Shown in pieces: positions 1-9,815 of a stretch of 64,000 nt of DNA (positions are counted from its first letter, which is position 1; each line of letters begins with the position of its first letter). Position numbers and translations under genes: made by a program. The notes beneath the pieces were generated by a model. It saw only the letters and a program-made list of their open reading frames with translations. It searched no databases and had not been told where the DNA came from. The stretch spans positions 29,107 through 93,106 of the forward strand of contig JAAGOF010000213.1 in assembly GCA_010645155.1 (NCBI GenBank), written 5' to 3'. The stretch comes from Tigriopus japonicus. Taxonomy: Eukaryota; Arthropoda; Copepoda; Harpacticoida; Harpacticidae.

Positions 1-369
1 TCACTCTTGATAACCTTCAGGTAATCAATAAAGGCAAAATCATAAATTTGCGTTGTAAATACTTTGCTTCATATTTCCCTGAATCTTTTTGACAAAAGTA
101 ATAAAATACTGCATTTTCACAACAATCAGTGAATTCTTCATAATTCTAGAGCTTTCTGGTACAACAATGCTCGCCGTAAATGAGCCGAAACATGTCTTTT
201 CTGTTTGACAGGGTGTCCCTTCTAAATTGAGACAGAAAGTGTCCTGCCGGCCTTCTGCCTGCTAATTCTTCTTGTTTTACGTTTTTTGTTGATTCAAAAT
301 GCTTTGTGTTTTCATTTGTCAAGTTATTTTGTTAGCAATTTTTAAAAAAGAATTAAAGTTAATTTAAGA
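1..369. other. Gene-free edge of window
   Basis: I see no convincing open frame, splice pattern or repeat in this AT-rich stretch. It runs up to a decayed transposase fragment. Confidence 0.4.
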
Positions 370-681
370 ACATGGTCTCCGAACTTCCGCACTGTTCCAA
401 CAAGACTGGGCTCCTTCTCATCCTGAAGGGCTTGGACTAAGTTGTTGTGAAGATATCTTGTCTCATTTCTGGGCATTTCTAGGATGAATGACCTCATTCA
501 TCTCCAGGCCTCAATTGTTCCATTTAGTCCATTGTAGATAGAAAGGTGTATGTATGCCACTGTCAGTCTCAAAATCAATTCACTAGGAACCAAACTGATC
601 AAGTTGCGTGACTGTTTTGAGACTGAAGTTGTAAGATTCAAGGCCAGTGTGAAGACCAACCGGGGCCATTTTGAAAATTGA
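370..681 (+). pseudogene. Decayed mariner-type transposase 3' fragment
   Basis: Two reading frames together resemble the end of a Tc1/mariner transposase. Near 390-425 one frame reads LFQQDWAPSH, like the block around the second catalytic aspartate. Near 545-681 another frame ends in RGHFEN and a TGA stop at 679-681, like the usual C-terminus of these proteins. Stops and frame changes lie between, so nothing is translatable. No terminal repeats were found. The assignment rests on motif recall and was not searched. Confidence 0.45.
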
Positions 682-1270
682 GCTTTTGTTTGCCTCTGTT
701 GGGCGTCTGGTATTGTGTTTGCAGAACAACCGTGTGATAAATGAATAATAAGCGAGTTATGCCACGAAAACCGAGTCTCAATTCAGACGCTACACCTTGT
801 ATATTAGAAGTTTAGTTCCAACGATCCACAAGTACCCAAGAACGAAATCACCGTCATAAGTGATAAAATATACACTGACACATAAATCTTTGCCTCCTCA
901 GAAACAAGACAAAATCTTATATGTCTTCGCTTTTCCAAAGTCAAAGAACAAGGCCAAAAATTAATTTTGTTGTATATCTTTCAATCGGCTACTTTTAGCT
1001 TTACACTTTTCCAAACAAGTGATCAATAGTGCCAAAGGAACTTAATCCCCACACTTAGATTCTGGCAATATTTCGAATGTCCATGATTCCAGATTGTTTT
1101 CGAAAAAGTATTGTGCAAGAGCTGTCTTGATCTCTTATTTCAAAATGACGCCCAAATCAGTTGCTTTAGATATGGGGGGTGCCTGTGAGTATGATTAAAG
1201 CTGGATTAATTGAATTCAAGATAAACTAGAGTCACATTAACTACCCTTGAAATGTGAGACGTTTCGTTAT
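682..1270. other. Gene-free AT-rich stretch
   Basis: No gene, tandem repeat or transposon end could be recognised here. Confidence 0.4.
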
Positions 1271-1320
1271 CTAATCGTAAACGTTAATCACCGATGTCAA
1301 AGATGAGTGACGTCAAATTT

Positions 1321-1459
1321 AACCAAATTTAACCCTGACCTAACCCTACTTAATCCTAACCTAACCTAACTAAAACCTAATCTAACCTAAGTTAAACCTA
1401 ACCTAACCTACTTCAAACCTACTTTAACTTAATGTAAACCTAACTGAACCTAAATTTAA
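1321..1459. repeat. Degenerate (CCTAA)n telomere-like repeat
   Basis: The stretch is rich in CCTAACCTAA and variants such as CCTAATCTAACCTAA and TTTAAC. CCTAA is the complement of TTAGG, the standard arthropod telomere unit. The units are diverged and sit inside a foldback element, so this is an interstitial repeat and not a chromosome end. Confidence 0.65.
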
Positions 1460-1502
1460 CATGAGAGGTGTGACGTCACTCATCTTTGACATCGGTGATT
1501 AA

Positions 1503-1991
1503 TAGGGACGGGCAAAAAGTGCAAATCAAAAGAAGCTTTTGGTTACCAAAAGTTGCACAAAAATCAGCCCAAAATGGTAAAATAAAATGCAGAAAATGGT
1601 AAAAAATGCAAATGAAAACCAAGAAAGCGCAAATAAAATTTAAAGAATTCGCAAAAAACTGAAATTTCGCAAACAAAAAGCTTCAGATACTTTCTTGTCA
1701 TCTGCTTGTTATTTTTCAATCTTGAAGAGGAAAATTTAGATATTGAAGTTGTAGTAATCAAAACTATGCTAGCCTATGCAGGGAGACGTAAAATCAGATT
1801 TAGCTTTCAAATTTGAAAAAAAATCATCCAAAAGTAAACATTTTCAAAGTAGAAATAGCAAACTCTCAACAATTTTTTCATTTTAGGCCGAATTCGTAAA
1901 AAAATCGTGCAAATAAAGGCGAAAAGTGCAAAAAGGCAAATAAATGTGTTTATGTTACCAAAAATCTTTTTACACTTTTTGCCCGTCCCTA
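1503..1991. mobile_element. hAT-type miniature element, 489 bp
   Basis: The left end reads TAGGGACGGGCAAAAAGTGC and the right end is its near-perfect inverted copy, ending GCCCGTCCCTA. A perfect 8-bp target duplication, GTGATTAA, flanks it (1495-1502 and 1992-1999). Eight-base duplications and TAGGGA-type ends are typical of hAT transposons. The interior is AT-rich with no transposase. It interrupts the foldback element at 1271-2006. A partial copy lies at 7975-8090. Confidence 0.8.
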
Positions 1992-2034
1992 GTGATTAAC
2001 GATTAGAGAGCAGACTACCATGAAATATGGTCAT

Positions 2035-2571
2035 TAGGGCCCGGAAATAATTTGTTTAAAATATAAAATATTTTTAAAATATTTTTCCCCTTTTCCTCGA
2101 TTTTTTCAATATTTTGGCTGTTTTAAGGAAAAAATCAATATTGTCTCGAATATTCTTGCCAAAAAAATACTTCGGACAAAATTGAGGAAAGTAAATGAAT
2201 GGCTAATACTCAATACAGCTTACCCAAAATGAACCCAAAATACAAAAATTTCTACAAAATGACAAATGTACAAAGATTAGACATTCAAAACCAAAGCTAC
2301 TGTCATATACGAAAAAATGCACTATTTATTGAGACAAATTGAAAATTGCATTGATAAATCAATTGCATGTCAAATTTGCCTCTAAAAACGGCCAAATGCA
2401 TCATATTCACCAGACAAATTTAAAAAATCGGTGCACATGGACAAAAATACCAAATAATGGACTTTAAAAAAAAAAAATAACATTTCCGGCTTTCTCCAAA
2501 TATTTTGGGCTTTTGAAGAAAATATAAATTGGATATTTCGTCATTTTTTGCAAATACTTTTCCGGGCCCTA
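2035..2571. mobile_element. hAT-type miniature element, 537 bp
   Basis: The termini TAGGGCCCGGAAA (left) and its inverted form TTTTCCGGGCCCTA (right) bound an AT-rich interior without coding potential. Flanking octamers ATGGTCAT and CTGATCAT agree at 6 of 8 positions, as expected for an aged target duplication. A fragment of the same family lies at 39657-39745. Confidence 0.65.
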
Positions 2572-2641
2572 CTGATCATGATTTATCACGTGATGTAATA
2601 CCTAAAGACGGCCAAAACGTGATTCAAAATCTTGGTTTAGC

Positions 2642-3660
2642 CTAGAAATACTAGAAGCAGAGATTGGCATTCAAATCTATGATTGCCCGACCCGGCACGG
2701 ACTGTCTGTGACGTCATTCATCATGCGGGAAGCCGAAGTTCCATGATTAAAGGAACCTCTTCTTCTAAGAAACACATCTAAACTATTTCGCTCGTTTGAT
2801 AGGGCAGTTTGGTTATTGAAAGTCCTCAAGTCTGCTGGAAATGTGTCTAAGGTATATTTACCTGATAAGAAAAAAGTGAATTTCAATTAGTGTGGAGTTT
2901 AAACAAGGGCCAATTAATGTCACACGATCGGGTGATTGACAACAAAATCTTAGTGATGTACTGATGTGTTTTGAGTTGGAATTTTGGCAGAGTTTTGCCA
3001 TTTTGGTTTTAAGGGTCAAAAAGCTGACCACCGCTAAACTTCTCAACATGAAATAGACCTAATCTGCCATAAAATATGGCAGCACTGCCAACTCGAAATC
3101 CATAGCTCCTGGTGGGACTCAAAATCGAACTAGTTCGAGTGTTGCCAAATTGGTCCCTGCTTAGGTCTTTTCAAAAAGTTCAATACAATCTGCCTTAATC
3201 AACAGTAATAAAATTCGAGTCAAAAGTGGCAGCACTCCCACCTTGAAACCCATCACTATAGTGATGTGGAATCTGGGCTTGCGCAAGTTGTTTTACGGGA
3301 GGTAGCAAGATAGGGTTCCCGCTTGCAGAATGGGTGCTTTGCTCTTGTTTATGAGCAAACAAGAATGTGAGTTTGATTTGCAACCCTGCTCAGAAGTCAC
3401 TAAAGTCAGGGATGCCTTGCCTTTTGGTGATCCTTAAAGAAAAAACGGGTTTATGAAGACTGGTAGATAGAGGGGAATATGATTTCACATAGCTAAATTG
3501 GTAACTCCAGCACCAAGTCAGTTCACTACAAAATCAACAAAGAAGAAGTACTCTGTTATTGAACTTCGTTAGAATTAGCTGAATGTTCAACTCCTATTGA
3601 CCAATCACCAGCGCGAATCATCGGTACCGCGTTTTAGCCTACGATGGCCAGTCTCTAGTA
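2642..3660. repeat. About 710-bp dispersed repeat, copy A
   Basis: Apart from an inserted miniature element at 2959-3258 plus its duplicated octamer, this segment is the inverted counterpart of 27645-28363 along its whole length (about 711 versus 719 bp). The ends resemble short inverted repeats (TACTAGA near 2651 and TCTAGTA near 3660), which suggests a non-autonomous DNA transposon. No coding sequence was found in either copy. Confidence 0.65.
2959..3258 (-). mobile_element. 300-bp hAT-type miniature element, copy A
   Basis: Ends TACTGATG and CATCACTA form short terminal inverted repeats. The octamer TAGTGATG is duplicated exactly at 2951-2958 and 3259-3266. The sequence matches the copy at 7404-7703 in opposite orientation and the copy at 59131-59439 in the same orientation. 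The related repeat at 27645-28363 keeps the uninterrupted target, so the insertion point is directly visible. Confidence 0.8.
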
Positions 3661-3849
3661 AGGGTCACTAGTTTAGCCCTTAAAATTAGTTTAAAAACTT
3701 ATCGAAATATGCAAAGCACTGTGCCTAAAAAACCTTAAAAATTCCCTGAAAGTTCGAAAAAACGTGTTTTAATGGCAGTTGCATAAGAGAAAGACAAAAT
3801 CAGCGAGACCCTAAATTCGTTCAAGTTTAATTCCTTACCCTAAAAACTG

Positions 3850-3947
3850 TATTAAATATTTTTTTGAACACTGTTGCTGATCAGGCCACTATTCATGGGT
3901 TGTACAGATCTGCCAACAATAACTCGTTGGTAGACCAAGTGTGGTAA
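3850..3947 (+). pseudogene. LINE reverse-transcriptase tail fragment
   Basis: The short frame ending GLYRSANNNSLVDQVW then TAA matches the C-terminal tail of the LINE copies near 38080-38377 and 39835-40475. Only this 3' piece is present, consistent with a 5'-truncated insertion. Confidence 0.55.
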
Positions 3948-4129
3948 AAGCATTAATTGTTTAAATTAATACTTTCATGATCTACAGAGGGGGCCAACAA
4001 AAATGTCCGGTCTCGTATTTTGAATTTCGAGCCAAAATTAGTCAACCAATCAAACTACTCTGCAATACAGAAATGAGCAGTAGGCAACAAAGCCTTTTTA
4101 GTATTGTTGAAGAAACATCAAATAAAAAG

Positions 4130-4396
4130 TGAGTGAACAGGAGACAAAAAGGCAAAGAGTCCTAGATCTTTTCCGCCGCTGGAATAAGGCAAAAGGAGAT
4201 TGCTGAGATTGTTGGAGTTGATGTTCGTACTGTCCGCAGACTCCAACATGCCCAAAGCCCTGGAAAAGGAATCCGTAGGGTTCCAGGAAGTGGAGGACAT
4301 AACAAAAAGAGACATGATGATTTCATCAACAGCTTGAAGTCAAAGATCTCCGCCCACCCAACCACCAGCATGAAGAGCACCAAGGGTTCCACATGA
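4130..4396 (+). pseudogene. Decayed mariner-type transposase N-terminal fragment
   Basis: One frame encodes a helix-turn-helix-like stretch (EIAEIVGVDVRTVRR) followed by GSGGHNKKRHDDFI and ends at TGA 4394-4396. The same region of the transposase at 35462-36477 has the related EKAAEIVGVTVRTAYN and the shared block GSGGHNKKR. The catalytic part is missing. It probably belongs to the same broad family, as a different and older lineage. Confidence 0.55.
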
Positions 4397-4420
4397 TCAA
4401 AATTAGCGGCGTCAATGGAC

Positions 4421-4690
4421 CAGTGTGGTCGGACGAATTCAGCTAGGGATTCTTGGGGCCAAATGGCTAGGGATGTCAGAGCCTAGACATGCCCTTCAAC
4501 AACCTTGATGAAAGTTTCTTGAACATTTTTGATCTGTATGAAAATCTAGTTTATTAACAAAATGAGATCAAGGTACAAAAAATTCTCTCGTGAAACAAAA
4601 TTCAATCCTTTGAAAACCAAAGCCTGAGATCTGACCCAACTCTCGTATTTTGGGCCCCAATAATTCCAAGCGAAATTCGTCCGACAGCAC
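4421..4690. mobile_element. 270-bp inverted-repeat element
   Basis: The left end CAGTGTGGTCGGACGAATTC and the right end (reverse complement starting GTGCTGTCGGACGAATTTCG) are imperfect inverted repeats of about 40 bp. No transposase fits inside, so this is a candidate miniature element of the Tc1/mariner type. No clear target duplication was found. Confidence 0.5.
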
Positions 4691-4734
4691 TAATCCATGG
4701 GAAAAATATGTCTTGTTGATTTTTAAAGGGTGAG

Positions 4735-4885
4735 CTGATGTAAAGGCTTTATTTAAAAGAAGCGCAAAGGTCTGGATTTGAAGGTTGTCTCTGATTAGAG
4801 GTTCCTCGGGTCCCGCGTTCTGATTGGTACATGAACACCTTGCACCAGGGTGATTAGATGCAGCATGTCTTGAAAGCTTTCGTCA
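4735..4885. repeat. Left arm of inverted repeat around minisatellites
   Basis: This arm matches the reverse complement of 5868-6012 at roughly 75-80% by eye, with shared blocks such as AAAGGCTTTAT, GCAAAGGTCTGGA, TCTGATTAGAGG and TTCTGATTGGT. The two arms enclose the tandem arrays at 4936-5468. Confidence 0.55.
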
Positions 4886-4935
4886 CAGGAAAATTGCGAT
4901 TAAATGGCTTTCAACCCAATAGATGCATGTTGCAG

Positions 4936-5213
4936 GATCGAGGCCACCCGACGCCTGTTGATTGAGGCCACCCGACGCCTGTTGATTGAGGCCACCCAAC
5001 GCCTGTTGATCAAGGCCAACTGACGCCTGTTGATTGAGGCCACCCGACGCCTGTTGATCGAGGCCACCGTCTGCCTGTTGATGGAGGCCACTGTCTGCCT
5101 GTTGATCAAGGCCACCGTCTGCCTGTTGATTGAGGCCACCATCTGCCTGTTGATCAAGGCCACCGTCTGCCTGTTGATCGAGGCCACCGTCTGCCTGTTG
5201 ATCGAGGCCGCTT
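4936..5213. repeat. 24-bp minisatellite, about 11.5 units
   Basis: Eleven complete 24-bp units of the form GATYGAGGCCACCSNCTGCC (then TGTT) run from 4936 to 5199, plus a partial unit. The first five are mostly of the CCCGACG type and the last six mostly of the CCGTCTG type. Because 24 is divisible by three, the minus strand stays open and would read an octapeptide rich in Gly, Gln and Ala (GLDQQADG), but nothing supports expression. Confidence 0.85.
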
Positions 5214-5468
5214 CCCGTCGTCGACCCTGCCCCAGTGCGTGGTGGGATTGTCGACCCTGCCCCAGTGCGTGGTGGGATCGTCGACTCTGCCCCAGTGCGT
5301 GGTGAGATTCCGTCGTCGACCCTGCCCCAGTCCGTGGTGGGATTCCGTCGTCGACCCTGCCATGGAGGCACGAGTTTTCGTCAACCCTGCCGTGGAGGCA
5401 CGAGTTTCCGTCGACCCTGCCGTGGAGGCACGAGTTTCCGTCGACCCTGCCATGGAGGCATGATTCCG
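5214..5468. repeat. About 30-bp minisatellite, two unit types
   Basis: The first part repeats GTCGACCCTGCCCCAGTGCG plus GTGGTGGGAT. The second part repeats GTCGACCCTGCCGTGGAGGC plus ACGAGTTTCC. Both share the GTCGACCCTGCC core with periods near 30 and 36 bp, so the second type probably arose from the first. The array directly abuts the 24-bp minisatellite. Confidence 0.8.
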
Positions 5469-5867
5469 ACAACCCGCCCCCAAAAAAAATAGAGAGTCAA
5501 ACTAGTTTCGTCCATTTCTGAGCAACATGTTACTACAGAACATAAAGAAATTTCAACATTCTGTAGCATTTTTTTTCTTTTCCTCAACCAAAGTCCAGAA
5601 ACACCAATTTGGCATGCCAATGGCATGTAAAGTGCCACCCTTTGTTCAGCAACTGAGATCCCGTCTTCTCCTTGCCCTCCCAATTTCGTGTAGAGTAGAG
5701 ATCATCAAGGTGTCCTAAAAAAGAAAGGGGTTAATTCTCTCCACTTTTTCATACCATCTCATGTCTAAAACTTGATAAATTTGTTGTGGCCCCTCTTTTT
5801 TAGTCGTGGAAAAGATTCAACATGTTAATCTTGATTTATAAGCCATGAATTGGTGATTTTTTGGGGC

Positions 5868-6012
5868 ATGAAAGCTTCCAAGGCATCTAGTCACGTTGGC
5901 GCAAGGGGTTGATTGACCAATCAGAACTTGGGTCCCGTGGAACCCTCTAATCAGAGAAGACCTTTGATTCCAGACCTTTGCGATTCTTTTATATAAAGCC
6001 TTTAAACTGATG
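5868..6012. repeat. Right arm of inverted repeat around minisatellites
   Basis: This is the inverted partner of 4735-4885. On the minus strand it carries a TATATAAAAG element just before GCAAAGGTCTGGA; in the left arm the corresponding bases are TATTTAAAAG. Confidence 0.55.
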
Positions 6013-6172
6013 GACCTTGTCGTTGCCTCAAAGGGTAAGCTAAGTGACTTATCAGCGTTCATCTTAAGTTAAGCCTCATTTAATGACACGAGATTGATTT
6101 GCACACCGTATTGCTTCATAATCAACAAAAAATTGCTTCATAATATGCAAAAATCTTATCAAAGCTGCGAGA

Positions 6173-6183
6173 CTTTATATATA
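6173..6183 (+). promoter_or_regulatory. TATA box for the gene at 6242
   Basis: TTTATATATAG lies about 60 bp upstream of the start codon, a normal distance for a metazoan TATA promoter with a short 5' untranslated region. Confidence 0.5.
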
Positions 6184-6241
6184 GTGCCCACCCTTACTTG
6201 AGCTCTGACTTACCTAAGGAAAGACCTAATATCTTTTTAGC

Positions 6242-6850
6242 ATGGCATGGAGTCAATTCTCAAACACTACAAGCTCTAGAAACATGGGAAGTTTCATTGT
6301 CCCAGGATATGGACCCTTCAACATCCCAGTCCATGAAGAAATACATCGAAACATGAGAGTTTCGGATGTTCCAACTTTTGAGTCCCCATTCAACATGTGC
6401 TATGAAGCACCAAGCAGAACTTCAAGAGTTATGGATTCACTAACACGTGAGGTTTCAAACACTGGAGTCAATGAAGGCATTGGCAGATACTTGAGCATTA
6501 GCAATAACCAAAATCTACCAAGAATCAAGTCCTCAAACGCCGGAGTCAATGAAGAAAATTGCAGAAAAGGGAAGTTGCAGATTGTGCAAAAGATTTGTGC
6601 AAAAAATGAGTCCTTAAACACCAAAGACTACGAGGAACTAGTCAAAATGTTGAGAGATCATGATTGGACAACCAACGAGCCCATTCAACCAAAAACAGTT
6701 CCTTCCAAGAGCGGGATCGTAGACCATGTGTGGATTTGTGTCTGCCCCTTGAAGATTGCGGAAGTGGCAAAAATTGGCGCAATTTTTTTTGGTATATTTG
6801 CAGGAGTGGCTTACGTCCTTTGGAATTTTCTATTAAACAGTGAGTACTGA
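6242..6850 (+). CDS. Orphan predicted tail-anchored protein, 202 aa
   Basis: This intact intronless frame encodes 202 residues from ATG 6242 to TGA 6848-6850. I do not recognise the family. The first 170 residues are polar and Ser/Asn-rich, with a weak internal duplication (NTGVNE near residue 77, NAGVNE near residue 100, repeated also in the DNA). Near residues 174-198 there is one hydrophobic segment (IGAIFFGIFAGVAYVLW) followed by only a few residues, which is the layout of a C-terminal tail-anchored membrane protein. There is no signal peptide. A TATA box precedes it. It lies among repeats, so it may be a lineage-restricted gene, a captured gene or part of an unrecognised element. Confidence 0.55.
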   Translation: MAWSQFSNTTSSRNMGSFIVPGYGPFNIPVHEEIHRNMRVSDVPTFESPFNMCYEAPSRTSRVMDSLTREVSNTGVNEGIGRYLSISNNQNLPRIKSSNAGVNEENCRKGKLQIVQKICAKNESLNTKDYEELVKMLRDHDWTTNEPIQPKTVPSKSGIVDHVWICVCPLKIAEVAKIGAIFFGIFAGVAYVLWNFLLNSEY

Positions 6851-7395
6851 TATGATCAAGTAGGTTGTTTCTTTGCTTGTTTGTTTGTTAGTTTGTTAGG
6901 GTTTTTCATTTAATTGTATTAGGTCAGAGTGGCTGAATTGTCAAGGTTTGTAGAGACATGTTAAGATTGATTGTTTTTCTTTAGTCAGAACGCAGCCTTA
7001 CGGTTCTTATTTGATGAAGGCTGGGCACTAGCGTTCCAACAAGTTACAACTATCGATTCACCCTTTAGAATTAAAGTAGATGCAAGTGTCCAGAGATTGG
7101 TTTCCACAATGATTGGGACTGTTGAAAAGATTTAAAGTTTTTTGGCTCCCAAGGAAAAATCACGTACAAGTGGAAAACATTGTACTGACCTAAGTTGGAC
7201 TTTTTGATACTTTTGACCCTTTCTCATTTCATGATTTGGGTCGGCAACTTTGCTTCCAGTTTTTTTCCACAATGCAACAATGTACTTAATTTTTTGTGTG
7301 TTGAGTAAATGATTTTTTATACATTTTGTCGTTTCTACTTGTCACCCTGTGCATTGTTGGATTACCCCTTCAAACGGTTCTTTAAGCATGAGCTA
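6851..7395. other. Gene-free stretch after the orphan gene
   Basis: This probably includes the 3' untranslated region of the gene at 6242 (an ATTAAA occurs near 7070). No other feature is visible. Confidence 0.4.
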
Positions 7396-7403
7396 AATGG
7401 GAG

Positions 7404-7703
7404 TAGTGATGGGTGTCGAGTTAGGAGTGCTGCCACTTTTGACTCGAATTTTATTACTGTCGATTAGGGCAGATTGTATTGAACTTTTTGAAAAGACCTA
7501 AACAGGGACCAATTTGGCAACACTCGAACTAGTTCGATTTCGAGTCCCACCAGGAGCTATGGACTTCGAGTTGGCAGTGCTGCCATATTTTATGGTAGAT
7601 TAGGTCTATTTCCTGTTGAGAAGTTTAACGGTGGTCAGCTTTTTGACTCTTAAAACCAAAATGACAAAATTCTGCCAAAATTCCAACTCGAAACACATTA
7701 GTA
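7404..7703 (+). mobile_element. 300-bp hAT-type miniature element, copy B
   Basis: The ends TAGTGATGGGTGTCGAG and CTCGAAACACATTAGTA are inverted. A perfect 8-bp duplication AATGGGAG flanks the element (7396-7403 and 7704-7711). It matches the copies at 2959-3258 and 59131-59439. No coding sequence is present. Confidence 0.85.
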
Positions 7704-7711
7704 AATGGGAG

Positions 7712-9815
7712 GGCAATTGAAGTGTTGCTTTGTTGCACCTTTTCATGGAGCAAGAGCGTGGACAAGCGCCACAACCTTCACAGCATAAATCTAGGCGCAA
7801 AGCGCTTAATTAGATACCCAACCTGTCAGTGTCATCTGATGGTAAACACCGCCATCTATTGATGATTACTTTCAAATTTCAAATTTAGAAACGAGATGGA
7901 CTTGTCGATTTGAGGGAAGTGGGCTTGCTTGTGCATGCGTGCTATGCTTGTTTTTCGGTTTCAACTTCAGAGTTGCAACGCTAGGGGTTTTGACATTTTT
8001 CTGCTCTTTATTTTGCGCATTTGGGCTGGTTTTTGCTTGATTTCTGGCGACTAAACAGTTTTGTTTATTTGCGCTTTTTGCCCGTCTCTAGTGATAAAAC
8101 TCAAAAACTTGAAACCTGTTACAAAACTTCAACCTATTTTTGTTTGCGTTGTTTGCATTAGTCATTTAGCTTCAAATTATGACTTGTTTACCCCGCGAGG
8201 TGTGATTTTGATCACTTGAGAGTGTGACGGCTTTGCCTTCATCGAATAGATTTTACGTATTTGATTAGAGTTGAATGAAATGAAACAATTGTATTCAAAT
8301 CAGTGTAACAAACTTTTTGGAGAAACTGAAACAAAATAGAAATTGCTCGTGCATTCTACTTTCTTAAAGCATAATCGTTCCCCCATTTGGCTTTTTTCGA
8401 AAATCTCCATCAAAGAACGCTCGCTCGAACGCACGCACACGGACTGGAAACACGGTCGCTTTCAAAGTGACTCGCTTTTTTTTTACTCGAATTTCAGGTG
8501 GCTCCCTCTGAGAAGTACATTTTGCGCAACTCCCTACTGAAGAGAGCAGCTCCCCCTATAATCACAGCAGAACCTTGAACTATTTTAGAGGGATTGAAGT
8601 ATTGTTTGGTCGGATAAGCGACAATTGCTCTGTGCTTCAAATTATTGTAAATGCCACAATGTTCAGTTGATCAAGTTAGAATTAAGCATGGTAACTTTAA
8701 AATAATTTAGTCTGACAATTGCTTTAATTAGATTTTTCTCGGTCTGGCACATGATTCGAAAAATGGCTTTTGCCAAAGCTTCTGTAACTTTTGCCAGTAG
8801 CCGAGGCAGTCTCAATAGTGATCCTTGGTTTCTTCGGTTTTCAGAGGTATAATATCCCGTCGCGGGATCCCGTTAATCCCGGGGATAATCCCCTGACCAA
8901 CCCCGACAGAGGAGCCCCGAATTTTTGTTTTGGAAAATGCCGAAACGATCAAAGCTGTCAAAATACAAAGTTTTATAAATGACATTGAATATTGATGCCA
9001 ACACTCCAAAACAATTTAATTTGGTTTTTGAATCAAAAAACCTATGGTGAAAGTGTCAAGTGAAATATTTTAGGATGTTGATAACCTAATCTTGGCATTT
9101 TCGGTCATTTCATGTAAAAGTATAATAGTCCTGCTCTGAGTCGGAATATTCCTTTGCTAGCCCTTGATAGAAAAAAGAAGCTCGATAAGGCTAACTGGGA
9201 CACAATTGTTAAAATTTCTGATTTTCATGGCGAAAAAGCATGAATTTGCAGGGTAGCACCTTATTTTCTAACGTTAACCACCATAAGTTTTATTTGCCAC
9301 TCACCTTAATCCTTTACAAAATTACACTAGTTAGTACGGGAACATGAAAGGGGAAATTCAACAGAAATGTTTTATATGGTTGAGAATTATTACTCATTTG
9401 GGTCCAGCTTTACTCAAAAACAATTTTCCGAGGTTGCGTGAGCAAGTGACTAGTGATAGTGCTGCCATTATTTTCTGATAATGGTTGCTCCTTGAGTCAA
9501 TATTGAATACAAAATCTGAGTGAAACAAGGGACAAGCACGCAGGATAAGTATCTTTTTGGGATAGGTTTGTGTGAAAAAACATATCTAGACGCTCTTTCA
9601 AATATGAAAAAATTTACACTAATAGGAATATAGTTTTTCGCATGACATCATATTATTTTGATTTCACTGACTCTTTTCTGCATTCAGAAATGGTAACAGT
9701 AACAAGTTCCTGAGAATGTTATTGTTTTCACAAACAACGAACGCACGAGTCCAAGAATATAACTAACTACCTCCCGCTCGTTCTTTTTCAAGGCTTTTTA
9801 TTCCTCAAATAGGCA
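7712..9815. other. Intergenic DNA upstream of SETD4
   Basis: No gene is recognised. It holds a partial hAT end at 7975-8090 and, near 8850-8900, a GC-rich stretch with short palindromes (CGCGGGATCCCG). The 3' part probably contains the SETD4 promoter and a 5' untranslated exon. Confidence 0.4.
7975..8090. mobile_element. Partial copy of the TAGGGACGGGC element
   Basis: The right end reads GCGCTTTTTGCCCGTCTCTA followed by GTGATAAA, matching the right terminus of the element at 1503-1991. The matching left end was not found, so this is a truncated copy. Confidence 0.5.

Larger units (their letters stand above)
1271..2006. mobile_element. Foldback element with telomere-like core
   Basis: Arms at 1271-1315 and 1471-1502 are inverted copies around the core TTAATCACCGATGTCAAAGA. 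The outermost 7 bases of the second arm (2000-2006, CGATTAG, pairing with CTAATCG at 1271-1277) are split off by a later hAT-type insertion at 1503-1991. Without that insertion and one copy of its target duplication, the element is about 239 bp. Its loop consists of CCTAA-like units. No coding sequence is present, so it is a non-autonomous structure. Confidence 0.6.

Noticed and set aside
1321..1459. True telomere or chromosome end
   Set aside because: The CCTAA units are diverged, short and bounded by inverted arms with single-copy-looking DNA on both sides.
4936..5468. CRISPR array
   Set aside because: Units are contiguous tandem repeats without spacers, and the genome is eukaryotic.
4883..5472. 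Repetitive minus-strand proteins across the minisatellites
   Set aside because: The frames are open because of 24- and 30-bp periods; there is no promoter, splice pattern or non-repeat domain to support a gene.
8825..8920. Palindromic GC-rich stretch as a regulatory site
   Set aside because: Short palindromes such as CGCGGGATCCCG occur, but no second copy or context gives them a function.
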